Below are positions 9,010-19,634 of a DNA stretch of 64,000 nt, one piece after another; position 1 is the first letter of the stretch, and every line of letters starts with the position of its first letter. Source of the stretch: Rubripirellula amarantea (GTDB lineage: Bacteria > Planctomycetota > Planctomycetia > Pirellulales > Pirellulaceae). Both the position numbers and the translations under genes were made by a program. Location of the stretch: the NCBI RefSeq assembly GCF_007859865.1, contig NZ_SJPI01000001.1:496001-560000 (forward strand). Reading direction: 5' to 3'. The notes below the pieces were generated by a model. That model saw only the letters and a program-made list of their open reading frames with translations. It ran no database searches and was not told where the DNA came from.

Positions 9010-10158
9010 TCACCGCTGCTTGCGGAACTTGCCCGGTGGGATTCCCACTGCGCGTCGGAAAGCCACATTCATATATTCTTCCGTTTGAAATCCGGTACGC
9101 ATCGCAATCTGCCCGAGCGATAAATCGGTACCTCGCAGCAATTGGCAGATTCGCTCGATTCGACGACGCATGATCTCTTGATACATCGTTCGCCCCACTC
9201 GAGCACGAAACCGCGATTCTAGTGTCCGCCGCGACAACGGCACTACTTTTAATATGTCTTCGACATTGATTCCATCACAATGATGATCGCGGATAAACCG
9301 CAGCACACTAGCGATGTCCTCGTCTTCGACGGCCAGGATGTCCGTGGACTGACGTGTCTCGACTCCCAGCGGTTCGATGAGGTGGCAGAGCTTATCAACC
9401 TTGCCCCCTTTCATCATGACGTCAAGCAAACGCGCGGCCTCGTAGCCGACGCGCTTGGCAGCCGGCACGACACTCGAGAGTGGCGGTGTTGAAAGATCAC
9501 AAAGGACTTCATCGTTGTCGACTCCCAACAGTGTTATTTGTTCCGGCACCTTGATGCCCGCGTGCCGACATGCATCAAGAATTTGCTGGGCCTTAACGTC
9601 ATAACATGCCAGCAACGCAGTTCGCGAAGGAAGCGACTTCACCCATCGAATAAGTCGTTTCTTAGCCTGATTCACCGAATCGCGTTGACCAGGTACGGGT
9701 GCGTCATTGAACACTTCTAATTCGAAGCCTGCCTCGTTTACAAAGTGTGCAAATCCATCCTGGCGCAGCTTCGACCAATCGTAGGCGGGTTCACCGCAGT
9801 ACGCAAACCTTTCAAATCCACGTTCGCGAAAGTGCTCAAACGCGGCTTTGCCGACTCCCGTTTCATCAATTTCAACCCAGGGAACACCGGGTAACTTTCG
9901 CGCCGCACTGACATCAACGACGGGAATACATTTTCGCTTTAGCACTCGCGCGATGCGGTCATTTTCGATTCGCGCGATCACCCCATCGCCCTTCCAAGCA
10001 TTCAACCAGGGCGGAGGCCCCGCACCGCGTTCTTGCTCTGGTAACGCGATCTCCCAAAGTTCATTCTCGTGCATGTACGAGGCAATGCCCTGCAACATTC
10101 CGCGGGAGTACGCATTGGATGTCTCAATCAACAAAGCGACGGTTTTCGTTTTGGCCAT
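9010..10158 (-). CDS. XylR-like regulator: sugar-binding domain + AraC HTH
   Basis: A 382-aa cytoplasmic transcription factor. Residues about 5-275 resemble the LacI/periplasmic-binding-protein fold (VALLIETSNAYSRGMLQGI, LGVDNDEVLCDL), the effector-sensing part of XylR-type regulators. The C-terminal ~100 residues form an AraC-family helix-turn-helix domain (VPLSRRTLESRFR, IAMRTGFQTEEYMNVAFRR). It probably senses a sugar and controls the divergent genes beginning at 10485, separated by 326 bases; this is inferred from gene order. The ATG start gives the usual full length for the family. The exact sugar cannot be read from sequence. Confidence 0.9.
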   Translation of the reverse strand: MAKTKTVALLIETSNAYSRGMLQGIASYMHENELWEIALPEQERGAGPPPWLNAWKGDGVIARIENDRIARVLKRKCIPVVDVSAARKLPGVPWVEIDETGVGKAAFEHFRERGFERFAYCGEPAYDWSKLRQDGFAHFVNEAGFELEVFNDAPVPGQRDSVNQAKKRLIRWVKSLPSRTALLACYDVKAQQILDACRHAGIKVPEQITLLGVDNDEVLCDLSTPPLSSVVPAAKRVGYEAARLLDVMMKGGKVDKLCHLIEPLGVETRQSTDILAVEDEDIASVLRFIRDHHCDGINVEDILKVVPLSRRTLESRFRARVGRTMYQEIMRRRIERICQLLRGTDLSLGQIAMRTGFQTEEYMNVAFRRAVGIPPGKFRKQR

Positions 10159-10484
10159 GAATGATGGGAAGCAAGTTCACGAGAGAAAAATCAAATCACC
10201 AACGCCAACCAGTGTAACGCAAAAACGAATCTTTACTGCGCACTTTCGCATTACGGATCCCCGTTGCACTTCTATACTGACAACCGAGCTACGGGGTAGG
10301 CCAAACCTTTATAGGAACCTAATGGAACCAACCGCATGCTTGCGAGCTTCCGCTAGTGAGGGGGTGCTTCAAAACACGAGACCACATTTGTGCAGGGGAT
10401 TGGAGCCACGCGGAGTTCGAAACGGTAACAATTGGCGGTAGAGCGTCAAGCTATAGACGACCGCCCTTTCCCGATCGCACTGCA
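10159..10484. promoter_or_regulatory. Divergent regulatory region of the sugar locus
   Basis: 326 bases between the XylR-like gene and the first gene of the rightward series. It contains a direct repeat GGAACC at 10314-10319 and 10324-10329, one helical turn apart, of the kind AraC-family proteins often bind. A TATACT at 10273-10278 could be a -10 box, but no good -35 stands at 17 bp. No gene is seen. Confidence 0.35.
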
Positions 10485-13400
10485 ATGATTTCTAGCCCAT
10501 ACCCCGTCCGTCTCGAACCGTCTTTCCTTCGAGTTCAATCCTTGCTTGTTTCGACGCTTCGCTATCGCTTCTTCATGACAACGGCGATATCGCTTTGCTT
10601 GTGGGTTTCATCGGACGGTCAGGATCTGAACTCGCAAATGAACGTCACCCGGCCTGCTTTTCATGTCCCTGAAATGAAGGCTCTGCCGGACAACTTAAAG
10701 CCGTTTGAATACGTCGACGTGACGTCTGAGATACCGGATTACGTTCCCGAAGAATCGTGGGGAATCCAAGGCGAGCGTGGCAACCAGGAAGTTCCAACGA
10801 GCAAGATGCAACGTCCTGTTTCGGCCGAGGAATCCATTGAGCACATCATGGTTCCCAAAGGATTTCACGTTGAACTGTTCGCTTCGGAACCTGAACTGGA
10901 TGGCAAGCCGATCTGCATGGCTTGGGATCATCGCGGTCGATTATGGGTAGCCGAGACAGACGACTATCCCAACGAGCGACAAGACGGTGGGATGGGGAAC
11001 GATCGAATTCGAATCTGCGAAGACACCGACGGTGACGCAATAGCGGATCGCTTCACCGTTTTTGCTGACAACCTAAGCATTCCTACTGCCATGGCGTTTT
11101 CACGCGGCGGTGTGATTGTTCAGAACGGAACGGAAACACTGTTCTTGCAGGACACCAACGGGGATGAACGTGCGGATGTTCGCAGCGTCTTGGTATCGAA
11201 CTGGAAATTGGACGACACCCATGCCGGAGTGAGCAACTTCCAATATGGATTGGACAATTGGATCTGGGCCACCCAGGGCTATAACCATTCCGAGCCAATC
11301 GCCAACGGAAAGCCTCAAGAATCGTTCCGGATGGGGATCTTCCGAATGCAGACCGATGGCTTGCAAGTCGAGTTCATTCGTTCGACCAATAACAACACTT
11401 GGGGTCTAGGCCAGAGTGAAGAAGGGCTGATCTTTGCTTCCACTGCCAACGGCAACCCCAGCATTTACATGCCGATTGCCAACCGCTACTACGAACGAGT
11501 GCGTGGCTGGACTCCCTCGCTTACCTTGTCATCGATCGCGGACTCCAACGATTTCCATCCGATCACGAAGAACATTCGCCAGGTAGATTGGAACGGAGGG
11601 TATAGCGCCGCGGCAGGACACGCTCTCTACACCGCTCGATCCTATCCCCAAGAATATTGGAATCGCGTTGCGTTTGTGAATGAGCCTACCGGGCACTTGG
11701 TAGGCTCGTTTGTCCTTTGGCAAGACGGTAGCGATTTTCATTCATCCAATCCGTTCAACTTGTTTGCCAGTGACGATCAATGGACTGCACCGATCATGTC
11801 CGAAGTGGGCCCCGATGGTCAGGTCTGGGTGATCGATTGGTACAACTACGTCGTTCAACACAATCACCCCACTCCGGGAAGCGTCCACGAAGGAAAAGGA
11901 CGCGCCTACGAAACGAAATTGCGAGACAAGGACTTCGCTCGCATTTACCGAGTCGTCGCAGACGAGTCAAAAGCGGCAACCTCTGTTCCCGATTTATCAA
12001 CGGCCACAGCAGATCAATTGGTTGCCGCGCTTACTCATCATTCCATGGTGGTTCGCAAACATGCTCAACGTTTATTGGTAGAACGAGGGAAGCAAGACCT
12101 CGCATCACCTTTGATCAAGTTAGTCGAAGACTTGAGTACCGACGAAATCGGGCTTAACGTCGGCGCCATTCATGCGTTGTGGACACTTCACGGCTTAGAC
12201 CTCCTTGATGGAAAACACGAACAATGCAACACCGCGGTGCAGCGGACACTACGCCACCCGTCTGCCGGCGTGCGACTTAATGCATTGCGAACGTTGCCAC
12301 CTCGACGCTCCTCTCTTGTTGCACTGCTCGACGCCAACGTCTTAAAGGACGAGGATTCCCTGGTTCGTTTAGCAGCACTCTTGGCTGTGTCAGATCTAGC
12401 GACTGGTGAACCGGCGGATCATCAATTCATCGCGGACCATGCCGCTGAAGCACTTCTCGATGTGCTCGATGACTCTGCGAACATGACAGATCGCTGGATC
12501 CCCGATGCATTGACAAGTGCGGCTGCCCAGTTGAGCGGCCCATTCCTGCGTCAACTCGCCAAACGAACGCCTCAACCCGGATTGGGCGTGGAAATCGTCC
12601 GGCGAGTCGCCGAACATCATGCTCGCGGCGAGAACACCAACGACCTTGCCCAGCTATTGGCAGACCTTAATGCGGCCGATCCCGAGATTTTGACAGCGGT
12701 CATAGACGGGTTTCTCACTGCATCGGGACACGAGGCGACCGTCAAACTTGATGTGATGACCGATGTGAAGCTGTTATCGATCAGTGATCGTGTCCCCCCA
12801 ACTTCTCGCGGACGATTGATCAAGCTTGCGACTGGCTGGGGAAGTCGGCGGTTTTCGCAGTACGGCCAGCAGTTGATTGATGAAACCATTCGCAAAGTCC
12901 ACGACACAACCATCCCCGCAAGCGAAAGGATCGCGGCGGCGGCCCAGGCGGTGGACTATCTGCAACGAGACCGCCGTATCGCAATTAGCTTACTTGATGA
13001 AGTCTCGCCAAGAACCGAACCTGAGGTAGCAATCGGTTTGATGCGAGCATTGGAGGCAAGTCGGTGGGAAGGACTGGGGGACGAGTTAATCGGTCGACTC
13101 GCGGCGATGACCCCGTCGGTCAAGCACGCTGCAGTGTCGCTGTTGCTGAAACGACCTCGGTTCACGTTAGCGATGTTGCGGACCTCAAAATCGGACGACC
13201 TGCTTCGCAACTCGTTGACGCTCGAACAAAGATTGGCGCTCGCCTCGCATCCTGATACGTCGGTGCGGCAGTTGGCAAAAAAGCTGCTCACCCAAAGTGG
13301 CACCCTTCCAAGTGAAGATCGCAGGCTGGTCCTTGATCAATACCAAACCGCAACTCACTCAATTGGCGATCCTAGCAAGGGCTTTGAGGTCTACACCAAG

Positions 13401-14348
13401 CATTGTTCGAAGTGCCACGTCCACGGTACACAGGGAATACGAATCGGTCCAGATTTGACCGGAATGGCCGTTCATCCGAAACGCGATTTGTTGATTCACA
13501 TTCTCGACCCCAGCCGCCATGTCGAAAGCAACTTCCGCAGCTATGCCGTTCTTACCGTAGACGGCATTGTCATGACAGGAATGCTTGGCTCGGAATCGCG
13601 GACAGCCATCTCTTTGATCGATGCCGAAGGACAGACCAAAAGCATCTTGCGAGAGGACATTGAACAGTTAGTACTGTCGTCTAAATCACTGATGCCGGAA
13701 GGTCTCGAAAATTCAATCGTTCTAGGTGAGATGACTGACCTGTTGGAATTCCTGACCAGCAAGAGTCGCTACCTGCCGCTACCTCTGGATCGCTACGCAA
13801 CTGCAATTAGCACCAAGGGAATGTTCTTGGACGATGGGCCAGACCGATTGAAATTCCCCGCTTGGGATCCAATCAAGTTTCGCGACGTTCCGTTTCAGTT
13901 GACTGATCCACAAGGGGATCTGCGTCCCAACGTCATTCTCTTGCATAGTCCGCTTGGAATCATACCGTCGCGGATGCCGCATGAAGTTTCGCTACCGTGC
14001 AATACCGCGGCCAAGTCGATTCACTTCCTTAGCGGCGTTTCCGGTTGGGGATACCCGGTCACTGCCGAGCGAAACGTTGTGTTGACTGTTCGACTGACCT
14101 ATGTGGACGGAGCATCCGAAGATCATCCACTGATTAACGGAGTTCACTTTGCGGACTACATCCGCCGACATGATGTTCCCGAGAGTGAATACGCGATGGG
14201 ATTTGCAGATGGGCAACAACTTCGATATTTCAACGTTAGCCCCAAGCGAACTGCCGTCATCAAGTCCATTGAATTGATCAAAGGCCCGAACACATCAGCG
14301 CCAGTTGTCATGGCCATCACGATTGAAACAGCTCAGCCAACCAATTAA
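10485..14348 (+). CDS. PVC-type haem-binding CxxCH protein with dehydrogenase-like propeller
   Basis: A predicted secreted protein of 1287 aa from the ATG at 10485, with a hydrophobic signal near residues 20-45. A beta-propeller of the planctomycete membrane-bound dehydrogenase type follows (about 120-560; WDHRGRLWVAETDDYP). HEAT-like helices (about 590-900) lead to a cytochrome c-type haem site CSKCH (C974, C977, H978). A C-terminal beta region (VSGWGYPVTAERNVVL) may be an NPCBM-like carbohydrate-associated domain. Sugar oxidation with electron transfer to haem is a family-based guess, not shown. It is the first gene after the divergent regulator and lies 97 bases before the GH2 gene. An upstream start at 10356 is possible but would bury the signal peptide. 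Confidence 0.87.
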   Translation: MISSPYPVRLEPSFLRVQSLLVSTLRYRFFMTTAISLCLWVSSDGQDLNSQMNVTRPAFHVPEMKALPDNLKPFEYVDVTSEIPDYVPEESWGIQGERGNQEVPTSKMQRPVSAEESIEHIMVPKGFHVELFASEPELDGKPICMAWDHRGRLWVAETDDYPNERQDGGMGNDRIRICEDTDGDAIADRFTVFADNLSIPTAMAFSRGGVIVQNGTETLFLQDTNGDERADVRSVLVSNWKLDDTHAGVSNFQYGLDNWIWATQGYNHSEPIANGKPQESFRMGIFRMQTDGLQVEFIRSTNNNTWGLGQSEEGLIFASTANGNPSIYMPIANRYYERVRGWTPSLTLSSIADSNDFHPITKNIRQVDWNGGYSAAAGHALYTARSYPQEYWNRVAFVNEPTGHLVGSFVLWQDGSDFHSSNPFNLFASDDQWTAPIMSEVGPDGQVWVIDWYNYVVQHNHPTPGSVHEGKGRAYETKLRDKDFARIYRVVADESKAATSVPDLSTATADQLVAALTHHSMVVRKHAQRLLVERGKQDLASPLIKLVEDLSTDEIGLNVGAIHALWTLHGLDLLDGKHEQCNTAVQRTLRHPSAGVRLNALRTLPPRRSSLVALLDANVLKDEDSLVRLAALLAVSDLATGEPADHQFIADHAAEALLDVLDDSANMTDRWIPDALTSAAAQLSGPFLRQLAKRTPQPGLGVEIVRRVAEHHARGENTNDLAQLLADLNAADPEILTAVIDGFLTASGHEATVKLDVMTDVKLLSISDRVPPTSRGRLIKLATGWGSRRFSQYGQQLIDETIRKVHDTTIPASERIAAAAQAVDYLQRDRRIAISLLDEVSPRTEPEVAIGLMRALEASRWEGLGDELIGRLAAMTPSVKHAAVSLLLKRPRFTLAMLRTSKSDDLLRNSLTLEQRLALASHPDTSVRQLAKKLLTQSGTLPSEDRRLVLDQYQTATHSIGDPSKGFEVYTKHCSKCHVHGTQGIRIGPDLTGMAVHPKRDLLIHILDPSRHVESNFRSYAVLTVDGIVMTGMLGSESRTAISLIDAEGQTKSILREDIEQLVLSSKSLMPEGLENSIVLGEMTDLLEFLTSKSRYLPLPLDRYATAISTKGMFLDDGPDRLKFPAWDPIKFRDVPFQLTDPQGDLRPNVILLHSPLGIIPSRMPHEVSLPCNTAAKSIHFLSGVSGWGYPVTAERNVVLTVRLTYVDGASEDHPLINGVHFADYIRRHDVPESEYAMGFADGQQLRYFNVSPKRTAVIKSIELIKGPNTSAPVVMAITIETAQPTN

Positions 14349-14445
14349 CCCTGCCTCAAATACGATTCCAAACTTAATGAATTTCAATCCGATCCTAACC
14401 GAGCGACCCGACCATCGGACCACCCGCTTATCTTTCTTTAGTTCG

Positions 14446-16722
14446 ATGTCGACTATTGTTCTTCCAGTTCGCCTCATGCACGTATGGCTCGCCACGCTAG
14501 CAGTACTTGGGTTGGGGCAGAGTTCTTTGGCACAACAAATTTCCCAAACTGAGCAATGGAGCTACACCTTCGAAAAGCCCACCGAAGGATGGCAGGAACC
14601 ACAGTTTGACGATTCGAATTGGCAACATGGCCAAGGGGGTTTTGGAACAAGAGGAACTCCAGGTTCACGTGTTGGAACCGTCTGGAAATCAAGCGACATT
14701 TGGCTTCGCAGAGTCATCTCGATCAAACAGGTGCCTGCCCGTCCAGGATTTCTGATCCACCATGATGATGAAGCAGAGATATTTCTCAATGGAAAACAAG
14801 TCGCCGTCCTGCCTGCCTGGACCAACGATTATCAAGTCGTTCCGCTACACGACTTGCATCGAAGCACGCTTCGTCAAGGAAAAAACACTTTGGCGATTCA
14901 TTGCCACCAGGATGCTGGAGGCCAGTTCATTGACGCGCATATTATTGATGTCGAACAACCTCTAACGCTGCCACCCGCATCACCTTTCCAATCCGAGTTG
15001 ATCACGAAGTGGGGCAGCGAAGTTACGGCCGACAACGCGTGGGCAGATTACCCTCGTCCACAGATGAAACGGGACGAGTGGGTCAATCTCAATGGAAATT
15101 GGGACTACGCGATCACATCGGAACAGCAGACTGCGGTTCCTGAAGAATGGGAGGGAAAGATCCTTGTTCCCTTCTGCTTGGAATCAAAACTGGGCGGTGT
15201 TCAACGGATGCTCGGTGATCGAGAAGCTCTTTGGTACCGACGCTACTTCGAGACAAGTCTGACGGAAAGTAAGACACTGTTGAACTTTGAAGCGGTTGAT
15301 TATCGGTGCGAAGTATTCGTCAACGGAAAGTCAGTTGGCAAACACCAAGGTGGAAACACACCATTCTCATTCGACATTTCAGATACCCTTGTCGAAGGTC
15401 GAAACTCACTAGTCGTTCGGGTTGAAGACGAAACCGAAGAGTGGCAACTGAGAGGCAAACAAGTCCGCAATCCAAATGGAATATGGTACACGCAGGTTTC
15501 CGGAATTTGGCAAACCATATGGCTTGAACAAGTTCCCAACAATCACATCGCTGATCTGACGATCGCGACCGATGCTGCGACCGGCACCATTTCAATCGAG
15601 CCTACGATTCAAGATGAATCCCGAGTTGCCACCGTCAAAGTCGTTGCCAAGCTTGAGGGTACCAGTGTCGCAGAACAGCAAAGCAAGCCGGGTTTGATAT
15701 CGCTAACCATCGGCAGCGCTCGATTATGGTCACCCGATTCGCCGACGCTGTACGACTTAGAAGTCTTACTACTCGATCACAATGGCGAAGTGATGGACCG
15801 GGTTGAATCCTACGCTGGCATCCGGACCGTAGGCAAAGATGTCGATGCTGAGGGTCACTTGCGAATGACGCTTAACGGCAAACCTATCTTTCACTGGGGA
15901 CCACTTGATCAAGGATGGTGGCCCGATGGTTTGCTCACACCACCGTCCGATGAGGGCATGCTTTACGATATAGCATGGCTTAAGGATGCAGGCTTCAACA
16001 TGATTCGCAAACACATCAAAGTTGAACCCCGGCGGTACTACTATCATTGTGACCGCTTAGGAATGATGGTGTGGCAGGACCAAGTCAGCGCCGGCCATAG
16101 CCCTCCGTGGACATTCCTTCAACCTAATCCTAAAGATGCTGATTGGTCGGATGAAAACCACTCTCAATTCATGCTCGAACTCGAGCGAATGATTGATGCG
16201 CTCGAAAACCATCCATCAATTGTGGTTTGGGTACCTTTCAATGAAGCTTGGGGACAGCACCGTACTACCGACGTTGGCGATTGGACACTTAATCGCGACC
16301 CATCACGTCTGGTCAACATCGCCAGTGGTGGGAATTACTGGCCCGTCGGTGACATTGCCGACCAACACGCCTATCCCAACCCCTCATTCCCGCTGAACGA
16401 TAGCCGCTTCGATAACGTCATCAAAGTAGTTGGTGAGTTCGGTGGCCATGGCTATCCCGTCGAGGGTCATCTTTGGGATGCCGATCGTGACAACTGGGGC
16501 TACGGCGGGCTACCAAAGTCAAAGAGTGAATACCAAGATCGCTATCTCAAATCACTCGAGATCCTCAATGAACTTCGACACCAAGGAATTGCAGGTGGCG
16601 TTTACACGCAAACCACTGACGTCGAGGGCGAGATTAACGGTTTGATGTCGTACGACCGTAAGGTTGAAAAGATCTCGCCGAAAGAACTGAAGCTAATGCA
16701 CCAGATTCTTTTCACACCGTAG
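14446..16722 (+). CDS. Secreted glycoside hydrolase family 2 protein
   Basis: A 758-aa GH2 enzyme with an N-terminal signal (MHVWLATLAVLGLGQSSLAQ). A jelly-roll module (about 30-180) comes first, followed by the GH2 sugar-binding, immunoglobulin-like and TIM-barrel domains. The acid/base glutamate is E600 in FNEAWG and the probable nucleophile is E664 in VVGEFGGHG. GH2 includes beta-galactosidases, beta-glucuronidases and beta-mannosidases; the sequence does not let me choose. The ATG at 14446 is preferred over an earlier in-frame start at 14305 that overlaps the previous gene and would hide the signal. Its place in a locus with a sugar regulator, epimerase and symporter points to glycan breakdown outside the cytoplasm. 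Confidence 0.92.
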   Translation: MSTIVLPVRLMHVWLATLAVLGLGQSSLAQQISQTEQWSYTFEKPTEGWQEPQFDDSNWQHGQGGFGTRGTPGSRVGTVWKSSDIWLRRVISIKQVPARPGFLIHHDDEAEIFLNGKQVAVLPAWTNDYQVVPLHDLHRSTLRQGKNTLAIHCHQDAGGQFIDAHIIDVEQPLTLPPASPFQSELITKWGSEVTADNAWADYPRPQMKRDEWVNLNGNWDYAITSEQQTAVPEEWEGKILVPFCLESKLGGVQRMLGDREALWYRRYFETSLTESKTLLNFEAVDYRCEVFVNGKSVGKHQGGNTPFSFDISDTLVEGRNSLVVRVEDETEEWQLRGKQVRNPNGIWYTQVSGIWQTIWLEQVPNNHIADLTIATDAATGTISIEPTIQDESRVATVKVVAKLEGTSVAEQQSKPGLISLTIGSARLWSPDSPTLYDLEVLLLDHNGEVMDRVESYAGIRTVGKDVDAEGHLRMTLNGKPIFHWGPLDQGWWPDGLLTPPSDEGMLYDIAWLKDAGFNMIRKHIKVEPRRYYYHCDRLGMMVWQDQVSAGHSPPWTFLQPNPKDADWSDENHSQFMLELERMIDALENHPSIVVWVPFNEAWGQHRTTDVGDWTLNRDPSRLVNIASGGNYWPVGDIADQHAYPNPSFPLNDSRFDNVIKVVGEFGGHGYPVEGHLWDADRDNWGYGGLPKSKSEYQDRYLKSLEILNELRHQGIAGGVYTQTTDVEGEINGLMSYDRKVEKISPKELKLMHQILFTP

Positions 16723-17084
16723 CACCACTCATGTCAGTAGCTCATTTGTTTGATCATCCATGTACATAGAACATTATTGCTTTTGCACGAATGACTTCGT
16801 TAGTCAGATACCTTACAGCGTCAAAGTTAGCACGAAGGCAAACACTGGGCTGAACTGTAGCGTTATGCGTAATTCGCGCAGTGACGGTGCGGGCGCCGAT
16901 ATCAATACTGAACTGACCGACTCGCTGAGCAGTTACACTACTGAATATAAGATTTGTGGATTCCCGGCATTTCCGTTTCGAATTGGGACCGTTGCCGCGT
17001 TTCGCGCCTCCCAAGCCATTGGCGGTCAGTGCACCGACTTTGGTTATGACAAGATGGTCCCCTTTGGCATGAAGGCTTAATCGT
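16723..17084. other. Intergenic region without a recognised gene
   Basis: 362 bases between the GH2 gene and the PSD1 gene. Short open frames exist on both strands, but none has a signal peptide, a family resemblance or a ribosome-binding site. The leftward one also runs into the next gene. It probably holds the promoter of the PSD1-DUF1501 pair; I see no clear boxes or terminator. Confidence 0.5.
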
Positions 17085-19556
17085 ATGACACCTCGTCGTA
17101 ACTCAATCGTCACAAAGGCGCGGCTTGGGTGGTGCCTAGTTCTCTGCGGTTCCATCTTTTTCACACCGGCAGCATTGACAGCCGACGAAGCCTCCCGCGC
17201 AACAACCGAGACGATTGACTTCACTCGTCACGTCCAACCTATCCTGGCAAAGCATTGCTACGCATGCCACGGTCCCGATGTCGCTGAAAGCGGGCTTCGC
17301 TTTACAAGCCAAGAAGCCGCTTATGCAGAAGCGGACTCGGGAGAGTTCGCCATCGTGCCGGGTGACGTCGACGCAAGTGAAATGATCGCTCGCATTCTAA
17401 GCGACGAAGAGGACCATCGGATGCCGCCTGAAGGCGATCGGCTTACCGCATCTCAAATCCAAACGCTGCAAACTTGGATTGAGCAAGGTGCAACGTGGAA
17501 CAAACACTGGGCCTTTGAACCGATGCGGCGAGTTTCGCCACCGGATGTCGAATCGGAAGCATGGAACGGCAATCCGATAGATGCGTTTGTATTCGATTCA
17601 CTCAAACGATCTGGTCTTGATCCCAACCCACTCGCAGATCGACACACACTCGTTCGCCGCGTTTATTACGACTTAACGGGTTTGCCGCCGACGGCCGATC
17701 AAGTTAAAGCCTTCGTCGACGATCCTGACCCCAATGCATTTAGCAAGTTGGTCGATCAACTTCTTGAGTCTCACCATTACGGCGAACATTGGGGGCGACA
17801 TTGGCTTGACCTTGTTCGCTACGCCGAAACGAATTCCTACGAGCGGGACGGAGTCAAACCGAACGCATGGAAGTATCGCGACTACGTCATCAAGTCATTC
17901 AACGATGACAAGCCTTACGACCAATTTGTGCGAGAACAATTGGCCGGTGACGAACTGGAAAAAGTCACCACCGAAACACTGACCGCGACAGGCTATTATC
18001 GGCTAGGTGTTTGGGATGATGAACCGGCTGATCCATTGCAAGCTCGTTTCGATGGTTTCGACGACATCATCACGACGACCAGCCAAGTTTTTCTCGGGTT
18101 GACAGTTAATTGCGCTCGATGTCACGACCACAAAATTGACCCTATTCCGCAGACCGACTACTACGGAATGTTGGCATTTTTTGCTGACGTCACACCCTGG
18201 GGAGTGCGTGGACAAGACCCACGGATCAACAACCAGATTGACGTTTCGTCCGAAGAAGTGAATCGCCTGTACCGAGAGAACGACGCGAAGCAGGCATCGC
18301 TGAAGGCGAAAATCCACGAAATTGAGCAAGCTGGAATCGCGAAAATGTCTGGTCCCGATCAACGGGCAACGGAAGGCAACCAGAAGGACCGAAAGCGAGT
18401 CTTAGACAAGCATCTTAGATCGAAGTTAGCTAACGAGAGGTGGAAAGAGTACCAGTCATTAAAGAAGCAACTTAAAGCCGTGCAAGAACTAGCCAAGGAG
18501 ATCCCACCGCGACAAAGCGTCATGGGCTTGGCTCGACTCGACGCTCACCCCGAGCAAACGTTCGTACTTTTCCGAGGAAATCCACATTCACCTGCTGATC
18601 CCCAAGCTCCGTCGTATCCAACGATCTTGGACAAGACCATTCCTGAAATCCCCGTCGCAGATGAATCAGCAAAGTCCGCTGGTCGTCGCCGAGTGCTGGC
18701 GGATTGGATTGTTGATCCCGAGAACAACATGACGGCTCGCGTCATGGCGAACCGACTCTGGCAGTTCCATTTTGGTCGTGGCATCGTTCGCAGTTCCAAC
18801 AATTTTGGACAATTGGGAGTTCCACCAACGCACCCTGAATTACTCGATTGGTTGGGACATCGGTTGATTGACGAGGGCTGGAAATTGAAGTCGATGCACC
18901 GACTAATCATGAATAGCCGGACCTATCAGTTATCATCTCAATCGAGCGAACCTGCGGTCTCACGCGATCCCAACAATGATCTCTTTTGGCGATTTGACCC
19001 TCGACGGTTGCGGGCTGAAGAAGTTCGCGATTCGATGTTGGCTTCGATAGGTGTACTTAATCGAACGCCGTATGGGCCAAGCTTCTATGCCAAGTTGTCG
19101 AAAGAAGTATTGGCCGGACAATCCGTTCCCGGGTCGGGATGGGGTGATGCGAGTCAGGAGCAACGCGATCGGCGAAGTGTCTATATTCACGTCAAACGCT
19201 CGCTGTTGACTCCGTTATTGACCGCGTTTGACTTCCCAGATCCCGACCTGACCTGCGAAGAACGTTTCGCAACGCTGCAACCTGGGCAAGCGCTGGCTTT
19301 GCTAAACGGAGACTTTGCACACGAACAAGCTGCTCGCCTTTCGCAAGCGATCTACGCGGCTGAATCCGAGAACGCCGTCGTCGTTCGACGTAGCATCCAA
19401 GCATTGCTGCAACGTGAGCCGACCAAATCTGAAATCGAAAAGGGCGGTCGTTTGATCGAGTCCCTGGTTGCTGAGCACGGATTGTCGCGAGAGCGAGCGG
19501 TTCAGCTCTATTGTCTTTCAGTGATGAATTGGAACGAATTTTTGTTTCTCGATTGA
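17085..19556 (+). CDS. PSD1 / planctomycete cytochrome c protein (DUF1549-DUF1553)
   Basis: An 823-aa exported protein: signal peptide (about 1-33), then a cytochrome c-like haem site CYACH (C58, C61, H62) in the planctomycete cytochrome C domain with MPPEGDRL. DUF1549 follows (from about 155; YDLTGLPPTADQV), then a charged linker, and DUF1553 (about 530-790; ANRLWQFHFGRGIV, RRLRAEEVRDSM). The family is highly amplified in planctomycetes and nearly always sits upstream of a DUF1501 gene, as here. A role in breakdown of sulfated or complex glycans has been suggested for such pairs in general; no enzymatic activity can be read from this protein. It was probably cotranscribed with the following gene. 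Confidence 0.93.
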   Translation: MTPRRNSIVTKARLGWCLVLCGSIFFTPAALTADEASRATTETIDFTRHVQPILAKHCYACHGPDVAESGLRFTSQEAAYAEADSGEFAIVPGDVDASEMIARILSDEEDHRMPPEGDRLTASQIQTLQTWIEQGATWNKHWAFEPMRRVSPPDVESEAWNGNPIDAFVFDSLKRSGLDPNPLADRHTLVRRVYYDLTGLPPTADQVKAFVDDPDPNAFSKLVDQLLESHHYGEHWGRHWLDLVRYAETNSYERDGVKPNAWKYRDYVIKSFNDDKPYDQFVREQLAGDELEKVTTETLTATGYYRLGVWDDEPADPLQARFDGFDDIITTTSQVFLGLTVNCARCHDHKIDPIPQTDYYGMLAFFADVTPWGVRGQDPRINNQIDVSSEEVNRLYRENDAKQASLKAKIHEIEQAGIAKMSGPDQRATEGNQKDRKRVLDKHLRSKLANERWKEYQSLKKQLKAVQELAKEIPPRQSVMGLARLDAHPEQTFVLFRGNPHSPADPQAPSYPTILDKTIPEIPVADESAKSAGRRRVLADWIVDPENNMTARVMANRLWQFHFGRGIVRSSNNFGQLGVPPTHPELLDWLGHRLIDEGWKLKSMHRLIMNSRTYQLSSQSSEPAVSRDPNNDLFWRFDPRRLRAEEVRDSMLASIGVLNRTPYGPSFYAKLSKEVLAGQSVPGSGWGDASQEQRDRRSVYIHVKRSLLTPLLTAFDFPDPDLTCEERFATLQPGQALALLNGDFAHEQAARLSQAIYAAESENAVVVRRSIQALLQREPTKSEIEKGGRLIESLVAEHGLSRERAVQLYCLSVMNWNEFLFLD

Positions 19557-19634
19557 AACGCTTTGCCGCCCACCCGCTTACTTACTTCACTTGGGTTCAT
19601 TCCCAAATCCCACCTCTATGCCCAACAAACAATC

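Noticed and set aside
10356-10484. Extended start of the first PVC haem protein
   Set aside because: It would place 43 polar, Arg-rich residues ahead of the signal peptide.
14305-14445. Extended start of the GH2 gene overlapping the preceding gene
   Set aside because: A clean signal peptide begins at 14446, and the extension has no coding character.
16754-17224. 156-codon minus-strand frame in the gap before the PSD1 gene
   Set aside because: It overlaps the signal peptide of the PSD1 protein, has no motif and no ribosome-binding site.
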